A DNA stretch of 64,000 bases from Saccharicrinis sp963667815 (GCA_963667815.1 OY764021.1); one strand, 5' to 3'. Shown: positions 27,094 through 36,715, counted from the stretch's first letter. A program made the numbers and translations. Notes: generated by a model not told the origin, from the letters alone.

Positions 27094-27258
27094 ATTAAGC
27101 TGAGTTTATATACATAAATCCAATAAATTATAAATTTCAAATTCGCTACTAGTTTTAATAATATGACCTTTGAAAATGCAACTCAAATAGTTTTAGTATT
27201 TTTTTTTAGCATTAAAGAGCTGATCATATTTTACCTTATCCTAAAATTATAGACTAAA

Positions 27259-30200
27259 ATGGACAAATCAATACCTTTTTGTATAAGGGAAACTAAGAAA
27301 CATTATTCAAATAAAATTAATTCAATTCTTTCAGGGTCTGATTGGCTGGAAGAATACGCAATAGCTAATCATATTATTTGGATAGGAGCGCTAGAATATG
27401 AAATGCCTGAAGCCATGTTTTTGGTTGGTTTATGCTATGAATTTGGTGTTGAAGAAGAACTAGATTTTGAAAAAGCGCTTCAATTATATAAATCTGCTGC
27501 CGAAAAAGAACTTCCTGCAGCAATGAATACAATGGGCTATCTACATTTGAACGGATTAGGAGTCGATAAAAGTGGTGAAAAGGCCTTGTTTTGGTTTTCA
27601 AAATCAGCGCAAAAAGGGATTGCAGAATCAATGTGTAGTATTGGTTATATGTATTCAGAAGGAGATTGTGTTCCTCAAAATTTTCGAAGAGCAAAATATT
27701 GGTTTGAAAAAGCAACGGCAAATGGTTCCTTAATGGCATTTCTTGGCTTAGGGTATCTTTATAGCAACGGCTTAGGTGTAGAAGAAAACAACGAGCATGC
27801 ATTTGGGCTTTATGAGAATGCAGCCTTAAAAGGAAGTCCCGAAGGAATGTTTATGCTAGGGGATTCTTATGAGCAAGGATTGGGTTGTCAAAATGATATA
27901 GAGCTGGCACTAAAATGGTATAAGCAGGCAGCTGATTATGGTGATGTTGACTCATTAAGGGCTATTGGAAACCTTTATCAGTATGAGGATGAATTAAAAA
28001 ATATCCAATTGGCATTGTCTTGGTATCATAAAGCCGCTGATAAAGGCGATACAGAGGCAATGTTACAGATTGCCTTTGTATATTATTTTGAAATTGAAGA
28101 TACTGGAAATATCCATCAAGCAATTACCTGGTACAAAAAGTCAGCAGAAAAAGGTAATGCAGAGGCTATGTATTGGGTGGGGCAGTTGTATTATAATGGG
28201 GCAGATGTACCTATCGATTATAATGAAGCAATGTATTGGTACCAAAAGTCTGCAGACAAGAGCTATGCGAATGCGATGTTTTCTATAGGTCATATGTATA
28301 ATCTAGGCCAGGGAGTTGTAGACGACTTTAAGCAAGCTATTGAATGGTATCAGAAAGCCGCTGATAAAAAACTAGATGAAGCAATTGCAATTTCAACCCA
28401 TTTCTATCCAAATCAAACAATGGCAGATCAAGCTGAAGCAATGTATGTATTGGGGCTGGACAATTTTGAGGGTACTGAAAGAATAAAAAGGGATTACCAA
28501 TTAGCATTATGTTGGTTTAAACGATCGGCAGATCTAGGAAATTCCAAAGCCATGTGTTTTATTGGTAATTTGTATGAAACCGGATTAGGTGTTGAGCAAA
28601 ATAATAAATTAGCTGGCCAATGGTATAAGAAAGCTTTAGATAATGGCTTCATTGGTGCATCTTATTTAATTGAGGCTCTGAATGGTTTTATAAATACAGG
28701 AAATAAAAAACAAGTTCTTTTCGAGATAGGAGAATTATATAATTCTGGTCGTGGGGTTATAAATGATATAGAAAAAGCCAATGATTTCTATACACAAGCT
28801 GCTAATGAAGGAAGTGCTGATGCTATGTTTGCTATTGGACTAAACAACGTACTTAGTAATAAACATAAGGCATTTAAGTGGTGGTTTAAAGGTGCAAAGG
28901 CAGGACATTTTAAGGCAATGACCTTTATCTCTAATTGCTATACAAAGGGAGATGGTGTTGAAAAAGATCAAAAGCAAGCTCTTTATTGGATAAAAAAAGG
29001 AGCAGAACTTGGTGATATCGGTTTAATGTTTCGTTTAGGTTATGAATATATACAAGGTAATATAGTAAAACAAGATACGCAAAAGGCTCTTTTTTGGTAT
29101 CATAAGGTTGCAGAAAAAGGTGAGAATAAAGCATTGCTTGAAATTGCTGAATTATATATGCACGGAGAAGGAATAGTAAAAGATGTAAACAATGCACTAC
29201 TTTATTATAAAAAGTATTTAAATCAATGCAATGATTACGAGCTAATGCACGATTTAGCCAGATGGTATGAAGAAGGAGTGTTTAGTGACCCGGATATGGA
29301 TCAGGCTATTTATTGGTATAAAAAAGCTGCAAAAAGAGGACAGGCGGATGATTTTTTCTTTTTGGGTAATCTTTATGCATCTGGAGAGAAAATACCAAGG
29401 GATTATAAAGAAGCTTTCTATTGGTATATGAAGGCTGCCTATAAATCTAGTGATGCAAAGTGTATCATTGGAAATATGTATAATAAAGGTCTTGGTGTAG
29501 ATCAGGATAGTAAAGAGGCTTTTGTATGGTATAAAAAAGCTGCAAAAGAAAGACATTTTAGAGCTGGATTGCAATTAAAAATGATAGAGTCGGAAAGAAC
29601 TCTTGATTTAAATAATAAAATACAATCAAACACTATACGTGTATTTCTATCTTCTACATTTACCGATATGCAAGAGGAACGTGAATACTTGGTTAATACT
29701 ATTTTTCCTTATTTACGAGCCTTAGCACGTTCAAAGGGTATCGAGCTTACTGAAGTTGATTTAAGGTGGGGAATTACTGAAGATGATGCTAAAAATGGTA
29801 AAGTTGTTCGACTCTGTTTAAAAGAAATTGAACTATGTAAAGAGCGAAGTGGTGAATTACCTTTTTTTATTGGTATAATAGGTAACAGATATGGTTGGCA
29901 ACCTGAATACAAGGATTTGAATGGAGATGTTAATCTGAAAAGAGATTTTCCTGTTGTTGAAAAGTATATGCATGAAAATCTATCAGTAACTGAAATGGAA
30001 ATGGATTATGCTGTTCTTAATAAAATAGAACAGGAAAAAAGCTTACAAAAGCAGGCATTTTTTTATTATAGGAGTCCTGATTATTTGTTTCAGTTGCAAG
30101 AAGAAAATCCTTTTGTTAATTATTTTGATAACGATAAACAAAATGCTAGTCAACGTCTTCAACAGTTGAAGTTGAAAATTGCTGAGAAGCTGGGAAATAA

Positions 30201-31536
30201 TACCCCACAACAGTACTGTGATAAAGAAGATTTAGGTAAACAGATTATCGAGAGTTTTATTTCTTTTCTTAACGAAAAGTTTACAACGGAAGAAATGAAT
30301 TCTTGTCAAAAAGAAATATATTCTTCTTATGGTAAAAGTTATCATAGTAGATATCCGGAAATTAGACTAACAGAAGAACGTTGGCAACAAGCAGCGTTTG
30401 CTCATAATTTTCTAAAACCTTATGTCCAACCGAGGAATTTGTTTTCAGATATAGATGCAATACTAGAATCAGACAAACATGTGCTTATTACTGGCGAAAT
30501 TGGCTCAGGTAAAACAGCTATTCTTGCAAATTACATTGCCTATTTGCAAAAGCAATGTAGCCCCACTAAAATAATATATCATTTCTGTGGAGGGTCGAAA
30601 CAATCACACCAGATTGACGAGATGTTAGCAAGATTAATTGCTGAGATTCAGTTTTTTGTTCAAAAAGAAATTGACACATCTAAGCATTTAAAAACTCTCC
30701 CCTATATTTTTGAACATGTTCTTTTATCTATTCCAGCCAACAAACCGGTGTTGCTAATCATTGATGGGGTTGATTTATTAAATGTTGATGATAAACTCTA
30801 CTGGTTACCTCCACGTTTACCGGAGCATATTCAGGTATTATTTAGTATACAAAGTCTTAAAGCAGGAGTGGAGAATCATATTTTAAGGACCTGCAAAAAT
30901 AAGCAATTGTCTAGAATTGAGTTGAGCGGGTTAAAACAGGATGAAAGAGAACTAGTTGTTCAAAAGGTACTTGGTCGTTATAGCAAAGAGCTGCCGGAAG
31001 ATTTGATGTCAGAAATTCTTTGTGATGAAGAATCTAAAAATCCATTGATTCTAAATACACTTCTGGAGGAAATGAGATTAATGGGTAATCATGAAACGTT
31101 GTATTCTAATATTAGGGGCTACCTTTCTTGCAGATCATTTGAAACATTCTTTGAGAAAGTCTTAAGCCGAATTGAACGCGATTTCCCATCTGCTAAATAT
31201 GCGATATCGCATCTTGTAGTTTCCCGGTCTGGACTAACTGAAAGTGAAATTATTATTTTAGTTAATAGTGTTAGTCATATACCGTTTACAAATATACAGT
31301 GGTCTGGCTTACACGAAACTTTACGACCATATTTAAAAGAAGATGGAGGTGTACTTTCCATAGCTAATGAATTATTAAAAAAGGCGGTTATCAACAAGAA
31401 CTTATCAACTTCGGAATCCGTTCAGGTTTATAGACAACATCAAATTATATATTTTAGCCAAGATGAGCAGGATGAACGCTCAAAGTATAATCTGCCTTGG
31501 TTAAATGATAATTATAAAATCAAACAAAAAGCATAA
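27259..31536 (+). CDS. Sel1-repeat / DUF4062 / NACHT protein
   Basis: Residues about 45-775 consist of roughly twenty Sel1-like repeats of about 36 residues, each with patterns such as AMYWVGQLYYNG and EAMYWYQKSADK. DUF4062 begins near residue 793 (IRVFLSSTFTDMQEERE, then VDLRWGITEDDAKNG and FFIGIIGNRYGWQP). A NACHT domain follows with Walker A GEIGSGKT (1079-1086), FCGGSKQSHQ, and Walker B VLLIIDGVDLL. The chain stops at NLPWLNDNYKIKQKA, exactly where the paralogue at 17257 continues (NLPWLYNQIKDW) into its TPR array. So the repeat sensor is at the N-terminus and the C-terminal TPRs are absent. Sel1 repeats mediate protein binding. Confidence 0.85.
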   Translation: MDKSIPFCIRETKKHYSNKINSILSGSDWLEEYAIANHIIWIGALEYEMPEAMFLVGLCYEFGVEEELDFEKALQLYKSAAEKELPAAMNTMGYLHLNGLGVDKSGEKALFWFSKSAQKGIAESMCSIGYMYSEGDCVPQNFRRAKYWFEKATANGSLMAFLGLGYLYSNGLGVEENNEHAFGLYENAALKGSPEGMFMLGDSYEQGLGCQNDIELALKWYKQAADYGDVDSLRAIGNLYQYEDELKNIQLALSWYHKAADKGDTEAMLQIAFVYYFEIEDTGNIHQAITWYKKSAEKGNAEAMYWVGQLYYNGADVPIDYNEAMYWYQKSADKSYANAMFSIGHMYNLGQGVVDDFKQAIEWYQKAADKKLDEAIAISTHFYPNQTMADQAEAMYVLGLDNFEGTERIKRDYQLALCWFKRSADLGNSKAMCFIGNLYETGLGVEQNNKLAGQWYKKALDNGFIGASYLIEALNGFINTGNKKQVLFEIGELYNSGRGVINDIEKANDFYTQAANEGSADAMFAIGLNNVLSNKHKAFKWWFKGAKAGHFKAMTFISNCYTKGDGVEKDQKQALYWIKKGAELGDIGLMFRLGYEYIQGNIVKQDTQKALFWYHKVAEKGENKALLEIAELYMHGEGIVKDVNNALLYYKKYLNQCNDYELMHDLARWYEEGVFSDPDMDQAIYWYKKAAKRGQADDFFFLGNLYASGEKIPRDYKEAFYWYMKAAYKSSDAKCIIGNMYNKGLGVDQDSKEAFVWYKKAAKERHFRAGLQLKMIESERTLDLNNKIQSNTIRVFLSSTFTDMQEEREYLVNTIFPYLRALARSKGIELTEVDLRWGITEDDAKNGKVVRLCLKEIELCKERSGELPFFIGIIGNRYGWQPEYKDLNGDVNLKRDFPVVEKYMHENLSVTEMEMDYAVLNKIEQEKSLQKQAFFYYRSPDYLFQLQEENPFVNYFDNDKQNASQRLQQLKLKIAEKLGNNTPQQYCDKEDLGKQIIESFISFLNEKFTTEEMNSCQKEIYSSYGKSYHSRYPEIRLTEERWQQAAFAHNFLKPYVQPRNLFSDIDAILESDKHVLITGEIGSGKTAILANYIAYLQKQCSPTKIIYHFCGGSKQSHQIDEMLARLIAEIQFFVQKEIDTSKHLKTLPYIFEHVLLSIPANKPVLLIIDGVDLLNVDDKLYWLPPRLPEHIQVLFSIQSLKAGVENHILRTCKNKQLSRIELSGLKQDERELVVQKVLGRYSKELPEDLMSEILCDEESKNPLILNTLLEEMRLMGNHETLYSNIRGYLSCRSFETFFEKVLSRIERDFPSAKYAISHLVVSRSGLTESEIIILVNSVSHIPFTNIQWSGLHETLRPYLKEDGGVLSIANELLKKAVINKNLSTSESVQVYRQHQIIYFSQDEQDERSKYNLPWLNDNYKIKQKA

Positions 31537-31726
31537 TGAGAAAATAGAAGTGGGCAAAGATTCTATACGTATACCAATACAAAACAAGTCTGAAAGATCT
31601 AAAACCTCGTTTCAGTTAAAAGAAAAAATTAAAAACAATCTGAAGTTATTCTTCTTATATTTTCTTTTTCTGTTACTGACTATTGTCGGTGTAGGCTGGA
31701 TTTTTGATTATATTGTGTGTAATTAA
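31505..31726 (+). CDS. Small single-pass membrane protein
   Basis: The 73-residue frame overlaps the end of the Sel1/DUF4062/NACHT gene by 32 bp. Residues about 1-46 are basic (SKTSFQLKEKIKNN), and about 47-68 form one strong hydrophobic helix (LFFLYFLFLLLTIVGVGWIF). A shorter form could start at a GTG near 31550, which would remove most of the overlap. It may be a translationally coupled membrane partner of the NACHT protein. No homologue is recognised, so existence and role are moderately uncertain. Confidence 0.5.
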   Translation: MIIIKSNKKHNEKIEVGKDSIRIPIQNKSERSKTSFQLKEKIKNNLKLFFLYFLFLLLTIVGVGWIFDYIVCN

Positions 31727-31739
31727 AATGATTTCATTG

Positions 31740-31759
31740 AAAACAAATTATTGTTTTTT
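31740..31759. terminator. Weak bidirectional terminator-like hairpin
   Basis: AAAACAA (31740-31746) pairs with TTGTTTT (31751-31757) around a 4-nt loop, in the 35-bp gap between convergent genes. The stem is AT-only and short, so it is a weak call. Confidence 0.3.
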
Positions 31760-31761
31760 CC

Positions 31762-32829
31762 CTAAAACACCTTCCCTTCATCAAACCAGAGTGTAAAACC
31801 AATTTGTTTCTCTATCGAGTTTTCATACCATAAAACAGGAGCTATACCAACTACCTTTTTATGGATGGAGCTTTTTTCTTTATTGATATACCATTCTTCG
31901 CAGAAAATAATGGATTTTATTGATGCTATACCCTTCTCAATAGTTTTTTCTACAGTTTTGCCGGTTGAAGAATCCATTACATTTAGAACCGTGTTTTCGT
32001 ATCCTAACATTTGTTCTATTGTCTTTTTATCTTTAATAGCTTTATTGGAATCAAAGTGGTAAGCGGTAATTGTTTTTTGAAGCGCAGACGACTCAATGAA
32101 ATCAACCAACTTATACCTGGAGTAACTACTTAACAATGGAGCATTAGGTAGTTCCTTCTTAAACAGATAGTAAGCCTCTTCATCTCCCTTAAATTCATTA
32201 TTATCAAACAATAACACTTCATACTTAACCTGGGCAATTAATTTTTCTAGTTTGAAATCTTTATCTGGTGTTTGTTCAACTATACAAGTCTGCTTTTGAA
32301 TACTGCCAGAGTAATTCATTAAGGAACGAATTGGGATAATAGCTTTTATAGTCTTATCGAAACCATTTAATTGTGTATCTAAATTCCACTCTTCAATAAA
32401 TTGAACCGCCTTTATCTCAGAGGGATTTATTTCTGTTATAACTCCGGCAATCATTGGACCATCGCCCGAATATTCTATTGATTCCCCAAAGCTATGCCTA
32501 ACCTCATCCTCATTTAATTTTGAATATGATTTTATATCATAAGGGTAATAGTTAGTTATTTGTTCCGGACTATATTTTATATTTTTTTTATTAAGAGCAA
32601 TATCAAGGAGTATATTATTTATTTCACCATTTGTATGGTCAATGATGGAAAAATATTGATCATTCCATAAACTGCAGTTCTTAGAAAAGTTGGTATCCAG
32701 AGGACATAAGGTTTCCAATAATAACGTGTTCGGGAGAATTTCGTTATTATCAGATGTTGTTAATTTATTTTGTGCGTATATTGATTGAATTAGAATAACG
32801 AGTGTAATTAAAATAATAATTTTCTTCAT
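31762..32829 (-). CDS. Secreted GldN-like protein with duplicated segment
   Basis: A signal peptide (1-19, ending SIYAQ) precedes a 335-residue mature chain. Two segments resemble each other and the GldN pattern of a strand pair around an acidic-W motif: IKAVQFIEEWNLD with IKAIIPI, and IKSIIFCEEWYIN with KKVVGIAPV. GldN belongs to the T9SS/gliding apparatus; this protein has no gldKLM neighbours, so it is more likely a paralogue than core GldN. It starts 12 bp after the GH28 stop, implying co-transcription. The family call is tentative. Confidence 0.45.
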   Translation of the reverse strand: MKKIIILITLVILIQSIYAQNKLTTSDNNEILPNTLLLETLCPLDTNFSKNCSLWNDQYFSIIDHTNGEINNILLDIALNKKNIKYSPEQITNYYPYDIKSYSKLNEDEVRHSFGESIEYSGDGPMIAGVITEINPSEIKAVQFIEEWNLDTQLNGFDKTIKAIIPIRSLMNYSGSIQKQTCIVEQTPDKDFKLEKLIAQVKYEVLLFDNNEFKGDEEAYYLFKKELPNAPLLSSYSRYKLVDFIESSALQKTITAYHFDSNKAIKDKKTIEQMLGYENTVLNVMDSSTGKTVEKTIEKGIASIKSIIFCEEWYINKEKSSIHKKVVGIAPVLWYENSIEKQIGFTLWFDEGKVF

Positions 32830-32841
32830 TATAATAGCTGA

Positions 32842-34332
32842 TTAATTAATTAGATTGTTGTTTATGATAACATTTTCAACATTTTTACCATATTTGAATT
32901 CAGGCCTGGCGTCAATACTATCTGCAGCAATTTTCACATTCTGCAATATGATATTTTCAGCATGCCTTATATAGAAACCATAAGCAGGGAGACCCTCTCT
33001 GTTAAATTGATGGGCATCGGGATAACCGGAAATATCTTCAGGAACACTGGCATTAGCCATACTATCTGTGCCACCACCTTGCATGGATACATTCATGTTT
33101 TTAATAATAACATTCTCAACAGGATACCCCTCTATACCTGTAATTAATGAGCCTTGAGTAAAGTTATCTTTTCCATCAATGTTTTTTATAATGATGTTTT
33201 GTAATAAACCTGGGGTTGGTTTTGACATATCTTTCATTACTCTACCTCTGTCTCCAATTCGCAGAAATACAGGACATCTGCTTTGGTTGATAGTAATGTC
33301 ACTTAGAATTATATTTTCTACTGTGCCACCATCAACAGTTACAAGGGTTATTCCAGTACTTGCCTCATGACCTCTGAACGATTCTAATGAGTCAGGAATG
33401 CCTCCCAGAATTAGATTTTTAGCAATTATGTTTCTAAAACTTCCTTGCGTATCTGTCCCAATTTTAAATCCATTACAAGTAGATAAAAAGGTGGAGTTTT
33501 TAACTAGAATATTTTCGGTATCATAAAAGCTAGCACCTTTAAAGCACATGGCGTCATCCTCAGCATTAATAAAACAGTCATCTACCATTGCGTTTGTACA
33601 ACCATCTAAATCTAAGCCATCATTATTAAAGTTTGCATGGTTTGTTACGGTCATATTTTTAAATAGCAGGTTTTCGCAATGTAAATAATTTTGCATCCAG
33701 GCCGCAGAATTTGTAAGGTGAATATCTTTCACTATAATGTTTTTACATTCAATGATGCGTATTCCAAGTGGACGATCAACTATTTTTGTTTGAGTTTCCG
33801 GTCCTCCAAAATATTTTTTCTCTCCTCGAAAATAAATTTCTCCGTTACCAATAATTCCAATATTAGTAAGCTTCTCACCATATATTAAAGACTGCTTAAA
33901 CTCATAACTTTCACTCATGATACTTTTTAACGCCTCTATATGATCCGGATAATCTTTGATGTCAGTACTTCCTAATATACGAGCATTTTTAGCCACATTT
34001 AAATAAACATTCGATTTTAATTTAATGGTACCAGTTACATAATTCCCCTTTGGAAACAATATGATTCCACCACCATTATTGGCACAAGAATCAATGGCTT
34101 GTTGAATAGCTGTAGTGTTTAGCGTTGCACTATCTGCTATTGCCCCAAAATCATCAACATTATAAGTTAAATTCTGGCTGTCTAATTTACTTAAATTCTG
34201 CAGTAAAGAATCGACCATAGAATTTAAATTGCTTTCTAAATTGGTTCCCCAATTTAAATTAGTGGTGCAGCTATTATAAAGGCAATATATTAATAGAGTT
34301 AGAAGAATTAAAGTAATTCGATTATTTTTCAT
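32842..34332 (-). CDS. GH28-type polygalacturonase-like lipoprotein
   Basis: The N-terminus is a lipoprotein signal with Cys at NSC (residues about 1-22). The mature protein is a right-handed beta-helix. It opens with the pectate-lyase-superfamily YNVDDFGAIADS and GGGIILFPKGNY. The GH28-like active region holds NNDGLDLDGC and NAEDDAMCFKG, giving the three conserved aspartates, and is followed by CNGFKIGTD. The classical GHG and RIK motifs are replaced, as in divergent Bacteroidota GH28 enzymes acting on pectin side chains, so the exact linkage is unknown. It is anchored at a membrane, probably facing the periplasm or surface. Confidence 0.82.
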   Translation of the reverse strand: MKNNRITLILLTLLIYCLYNSCTTNLNWGTNLESNLNSMVDSLLQNLSKLDSQNLTYNVDDFGAIADSATLNTTAIQQAIDSCANNGGGIILFPKGNYVTGTIKLKSNVYLNVAKNARILGSTDIKDYPDHIEALKSIMSESYEFKQSLIYGEKLTNIGIIGNGEIYFRGEKKYFGGPETQTKIVDRPLGIRIIECKNIIVKDIHLTNSAAWMQNYLHCENLLFKNMTVTNHANFNNDGLDLDGCTNAMVDDCFINAEDDAMCFKGASFYDTENILVKNSTFLSTCNGFKIGTDTQGSFRNIIAKNLILGGIPDSLESFRGHEASTGITLVTVDGGTVENIILSDITINQSRCPVFLRIGDRGRVMKDMSKPTPGLLQNIIIKNIDGKDNFTQGSLITGIEGYPVENVIIKNMNVSMQGGGTDSMANASVPEDISGYPDAHQFNREGLPAYGFYIRHAENIILQNVKIAADSIDARPEFKYGKNVENVIINNNLIN

Positions 34333-34458
34333 AGTTTATTTGTTATAGACTAGTTTTCAAGAAAATGATAGTTAATTTTTCTTAGAATAATAAAAGTAGT
34401 AAAAACAATTGGAATTGTCTTTGAAAATGTTCAATAACCCATTTTACAGTAATTGATG

Positions 34459-34466
34459 CAAAAGTA
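34459..34466 (-). promoter_or_regulatory. Candidate -7 element for the GH28 gene
   Basis: On the minus strand this reads TACTTTTG and continues CATCAAT, matching TAnnTTTG about 125 bp upstream of the GH28 start. The dcuC-type gene has a nearly identical TAGTTTTGCATCAAT. The -33 TTG is not clear. Confidence 0.4.
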
Positions 34467-34536
34467 CTAGAAAGTCAGTTTTCTATTGTAGAATATTTTT
34501 CCTCTGTTATAAATAGATTTATTTAAATAATGTGTA

Positions 34537-35841
34537 TTACATTTTTGAGGGTAATGTAATTTTTACACAGGTTCCATGATTCGGTTGAGATTCAATTTCA
34601 ATGAAACCATTATGTTCCTTTACAATTTTTTGAGTGATCGACAGGCCTAATCCAGTACCAAATCCTGGAGGTTTTGTGGTAAAGAAAGGATCCATAATCT
34701 TATTTAAATGCTCTTGTTTAATACCACATCCATCATCAGTTACCTTTATGGTGATGTAATGTTCGGCTACTCTGGTTTCAATATTAATAGTTCCTTTAGC
34801 TTCAATTGCATGCATTGCATTGGTTATAATGTTTAAAAATAACTGATGCATTTGTCCTGAATTACCAGAAATGATTATGTTCTTCTTACAATAGTCTTTC
34901 TTTAGATTAATGCGATATTTTAATTTGTTGTGTAGAATTAAAAGGCAGTTATCCAAAACACTATGAATTTCCAGGGATTCATTGTCTTCAATATTTGTTC
35001 TGCTGAATTGATTCAGACTTTTGATTATATCAATGCAGTTGTTTACTCCTTTATCAATAGCCTCTAACCAAACCTGGCTTTCTTCTTTGTCTATATGGCC
35101 TTTTTCATTCAATAATTCAACCAATTGTTGATAACCGGAGTAGATAAAATTTAAAGGACTATTTAAATCGTGAGCAATACTGGCTGTGAGAAAACCTAAG
35201 GAAGCCATTTTATCAGATTCCATCATTTTAGATTGAATTTCCGCCAGGTTTTGAGAAGTATTTTCCAGTTCCTTATTCTTCTCTTCTAACTCTTTTGTTC
35301 TTTCATGAACAATACTTTCAAGTTCCTGGTTTTGTTTGGCTAGTTTAAGTTCAGCTTCTTTTTGTTTCGTGATATTAAACCATTGACAGATAACATTAGT
35401 AAGAATATCGTTTTTATCAATAATTGGGAAAAAACTTGCTTCAATCCAAACCTGTCTGGCATTTTTTATTTCATCGATTCTTGAATTTTTTCCATCCCAC
35501 GACATCATGATGGTAGTGGTTGTAAGTTTGGTAAAAACCTCTTTTATATTGTTATAAAAACCTTCCTTCTCAATATTTTTATCTTCAAGAATATTATATC
35601 TTCCAATCAGATCCTCCTTGTTTAAACCTAAAGTATCTAATAATGCTTTATTCGCTTTTTGCATTAAGCCTTTTTCATCAGAAATCCACATTGGATAAGG
35701 GCTTTTATCCACAATTTCTTGCAGTAGCAATGAATAACCCTTTACTTCCCGCTCTTTGATCAGCTCTTTTTTTAGTTTATTGATTTCTGATCTAAGTTTA
35801 ACAAATTCCTCATTATTACTAGTTACTTCCATGCTACACAT
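34537..35841 (-). CDS. PAS-domain soluble histidine kinase
   Basis: No membrane segment is present. An N-terminal coiled coil (about 5-40) leads into one PAS domain (about 43-165, with SPYPMWISDEKGLMQKANKA). A second coiled coil (165-215) precedes the HisKA domain, whose H-box reads SIAHDLNSPLNFIYSGY. The HATPase domain has N-box NIITNAMHAI, G1 DDGCGIK, F-box DPFFTTK and G2 GTGLGLS. It is a cytoplasmic NtrB-like kinase. No response regulator is adjacent. Confidence 0.85.
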   Translation of the reverse strand: MCSMEVTSNNEEFVKLRSEINKLKKELIKEREVKGYSLLLQEIVDKSPYPMWISDEKGLMQKANKALLDTLGLNKEDLIGRYNILEDKNIEKEGFYNNIKEVFTKLTTTTIMMSWDGKNSRIDEIKNARQVWIEASFFPIIDKNDILTNVICQWFNITKQKEAELKLAKQNQELESIVHERTKELEEKNKELENTSQNLAEIQSKMMESDKMASLGFLTASIAHDLNSPLNFIYSGYQQLVELLNEKGHIDKEESQVWLEAIDKGVNNCIDIIKSLNQFSRTNIEDNESLEIHSVLDNCLLILHNKLKYRINLKKDYCKKNIIISGNSGQMHQLFLNIITNAMHAIEAKGTINIETRVAEHYITIKVTDDGCGIKQEHLNKIMDPFFTTKPPGFGTGLGLSITQKIVKEHNGFIEIESQPNHGTCVKITLPSKM

Positions 35842-36205
35842 TATTGCTATAATACCTTTGGATGGCTATTTATAGAAAAAAATTCTTTTTACCAAGTTAT
35901 TAATATGAGTTTATCTTTTATAAATACATATTAAGATAAGCATTTATATGTAATAATGCATTATTGACAATTGAGTTTTTTCCTATTAGTTTACTATATC
36001 TGCATTTATATTTGATAATAATGTGATTATTGATACGTGGTCATTATGAAATATTAAACTTAATTTAATATTTAAGTATGGCAGAATTTAATGTTATGCG
36101 TTTGGAAATGATAAAGCAACGAAGTGAATAATTTCGTATATTAATATAATCGAACAAAGCGGAGTAAGATTTTCATATGGTTATATAATAGTAAATCAGT
36201 AGTAT
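35842..36205. other. Divergent intergenic region
   Basis: 364 bp of AT-rich DNA between the PAS kinase and the small lipoprotein gene. TATATTTG at 36007-36014 fits the -7 consensus for the plus strand but has no -33 partner at the right distance. Nothing else is recognised. Confidence 0.3.
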
Positions 36206-36631
36206 ATGAAACTAATCAAAAAAACTGTATTTGTAGTGGTCATGCTTGCAATGATAGGTTGTACATCAAAAACAAATACAAACAGTTCAACGGAGTTAGC
36301 CGACAAAAAGGTTATGCAAGAATCATCCAATTTGAAAAGCAAGGCTTCAGTAATGCTTATTGTTAAAGCAACGACAGAACTATCGGATGAGGAATTTTTA
36401 CGAATAGCAAAAGAGCGCGAACCACAATTTAATGCCATACCCGGATTAGTGCAGAAGTATTATATTAAAATAAGACCTGGTGAATATGGCGGTGTGTATA
36501 TCTGGGACTCCAAAGAATCATTAAAAAAGTTTAAGGAATCTGAACTTGCAGCAACAATAGGAAAAGCATATAAAACTATTGATGAACCAAGTGTAGAAGT
36601 TGCAAATATTATGTTTCAATTGAGAGAATAG
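36206..36631 (+). CDS. Lipoprotein with YdhR/ABM-like dimeric alpha-beta barrel domain
   Basis: Residues 1-19 form a lipoprotein signal ending AMIGC. After a low-complexity linker, residues about 50-140 fit the antibiotic-biosynthesis-monooxygenase/YdhR ferredoxin-like fold: ASVMLIVKAT, PQFNAIPGLVQKYYIK, YGGVYIWDSKESLKKF and VEVANIMFQL. Such domains act as small oxygenases or ligand binders; no catalytic residues can be assigned. An envelope location is unusual for this fold. Confidence 0.65.
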   Translation: MKLIKKTVFVVVMLAMIGCTSKTNTNSSTELADKKVMQESSNLKSKASVMLIVKATTELSDEEFLRIAKEREPQFNAIPGLVQKYYIKIRPGEYGGVYIWDSKESLKKFKESELAATIGKAYKTIDEPSVEVANIMFQLRE

Positions 36632-36715
36632 TCTATATAGCAAGTACAAATATTTGGGTTTAAATTATTTTATATTATTATTAGATTTTTCTTACTAGTA
36701 TGTGGTACTATTCAT

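Noticed and set aside
27259..29580. Tandem DNA repeats or a CRISPR-like array in the periodic region
   Set aside because: The ~108-bp period is due to Sel1 protein repeats in an open frame; the DNA copies are diverged and there are no conserved repeats with unique spacers.
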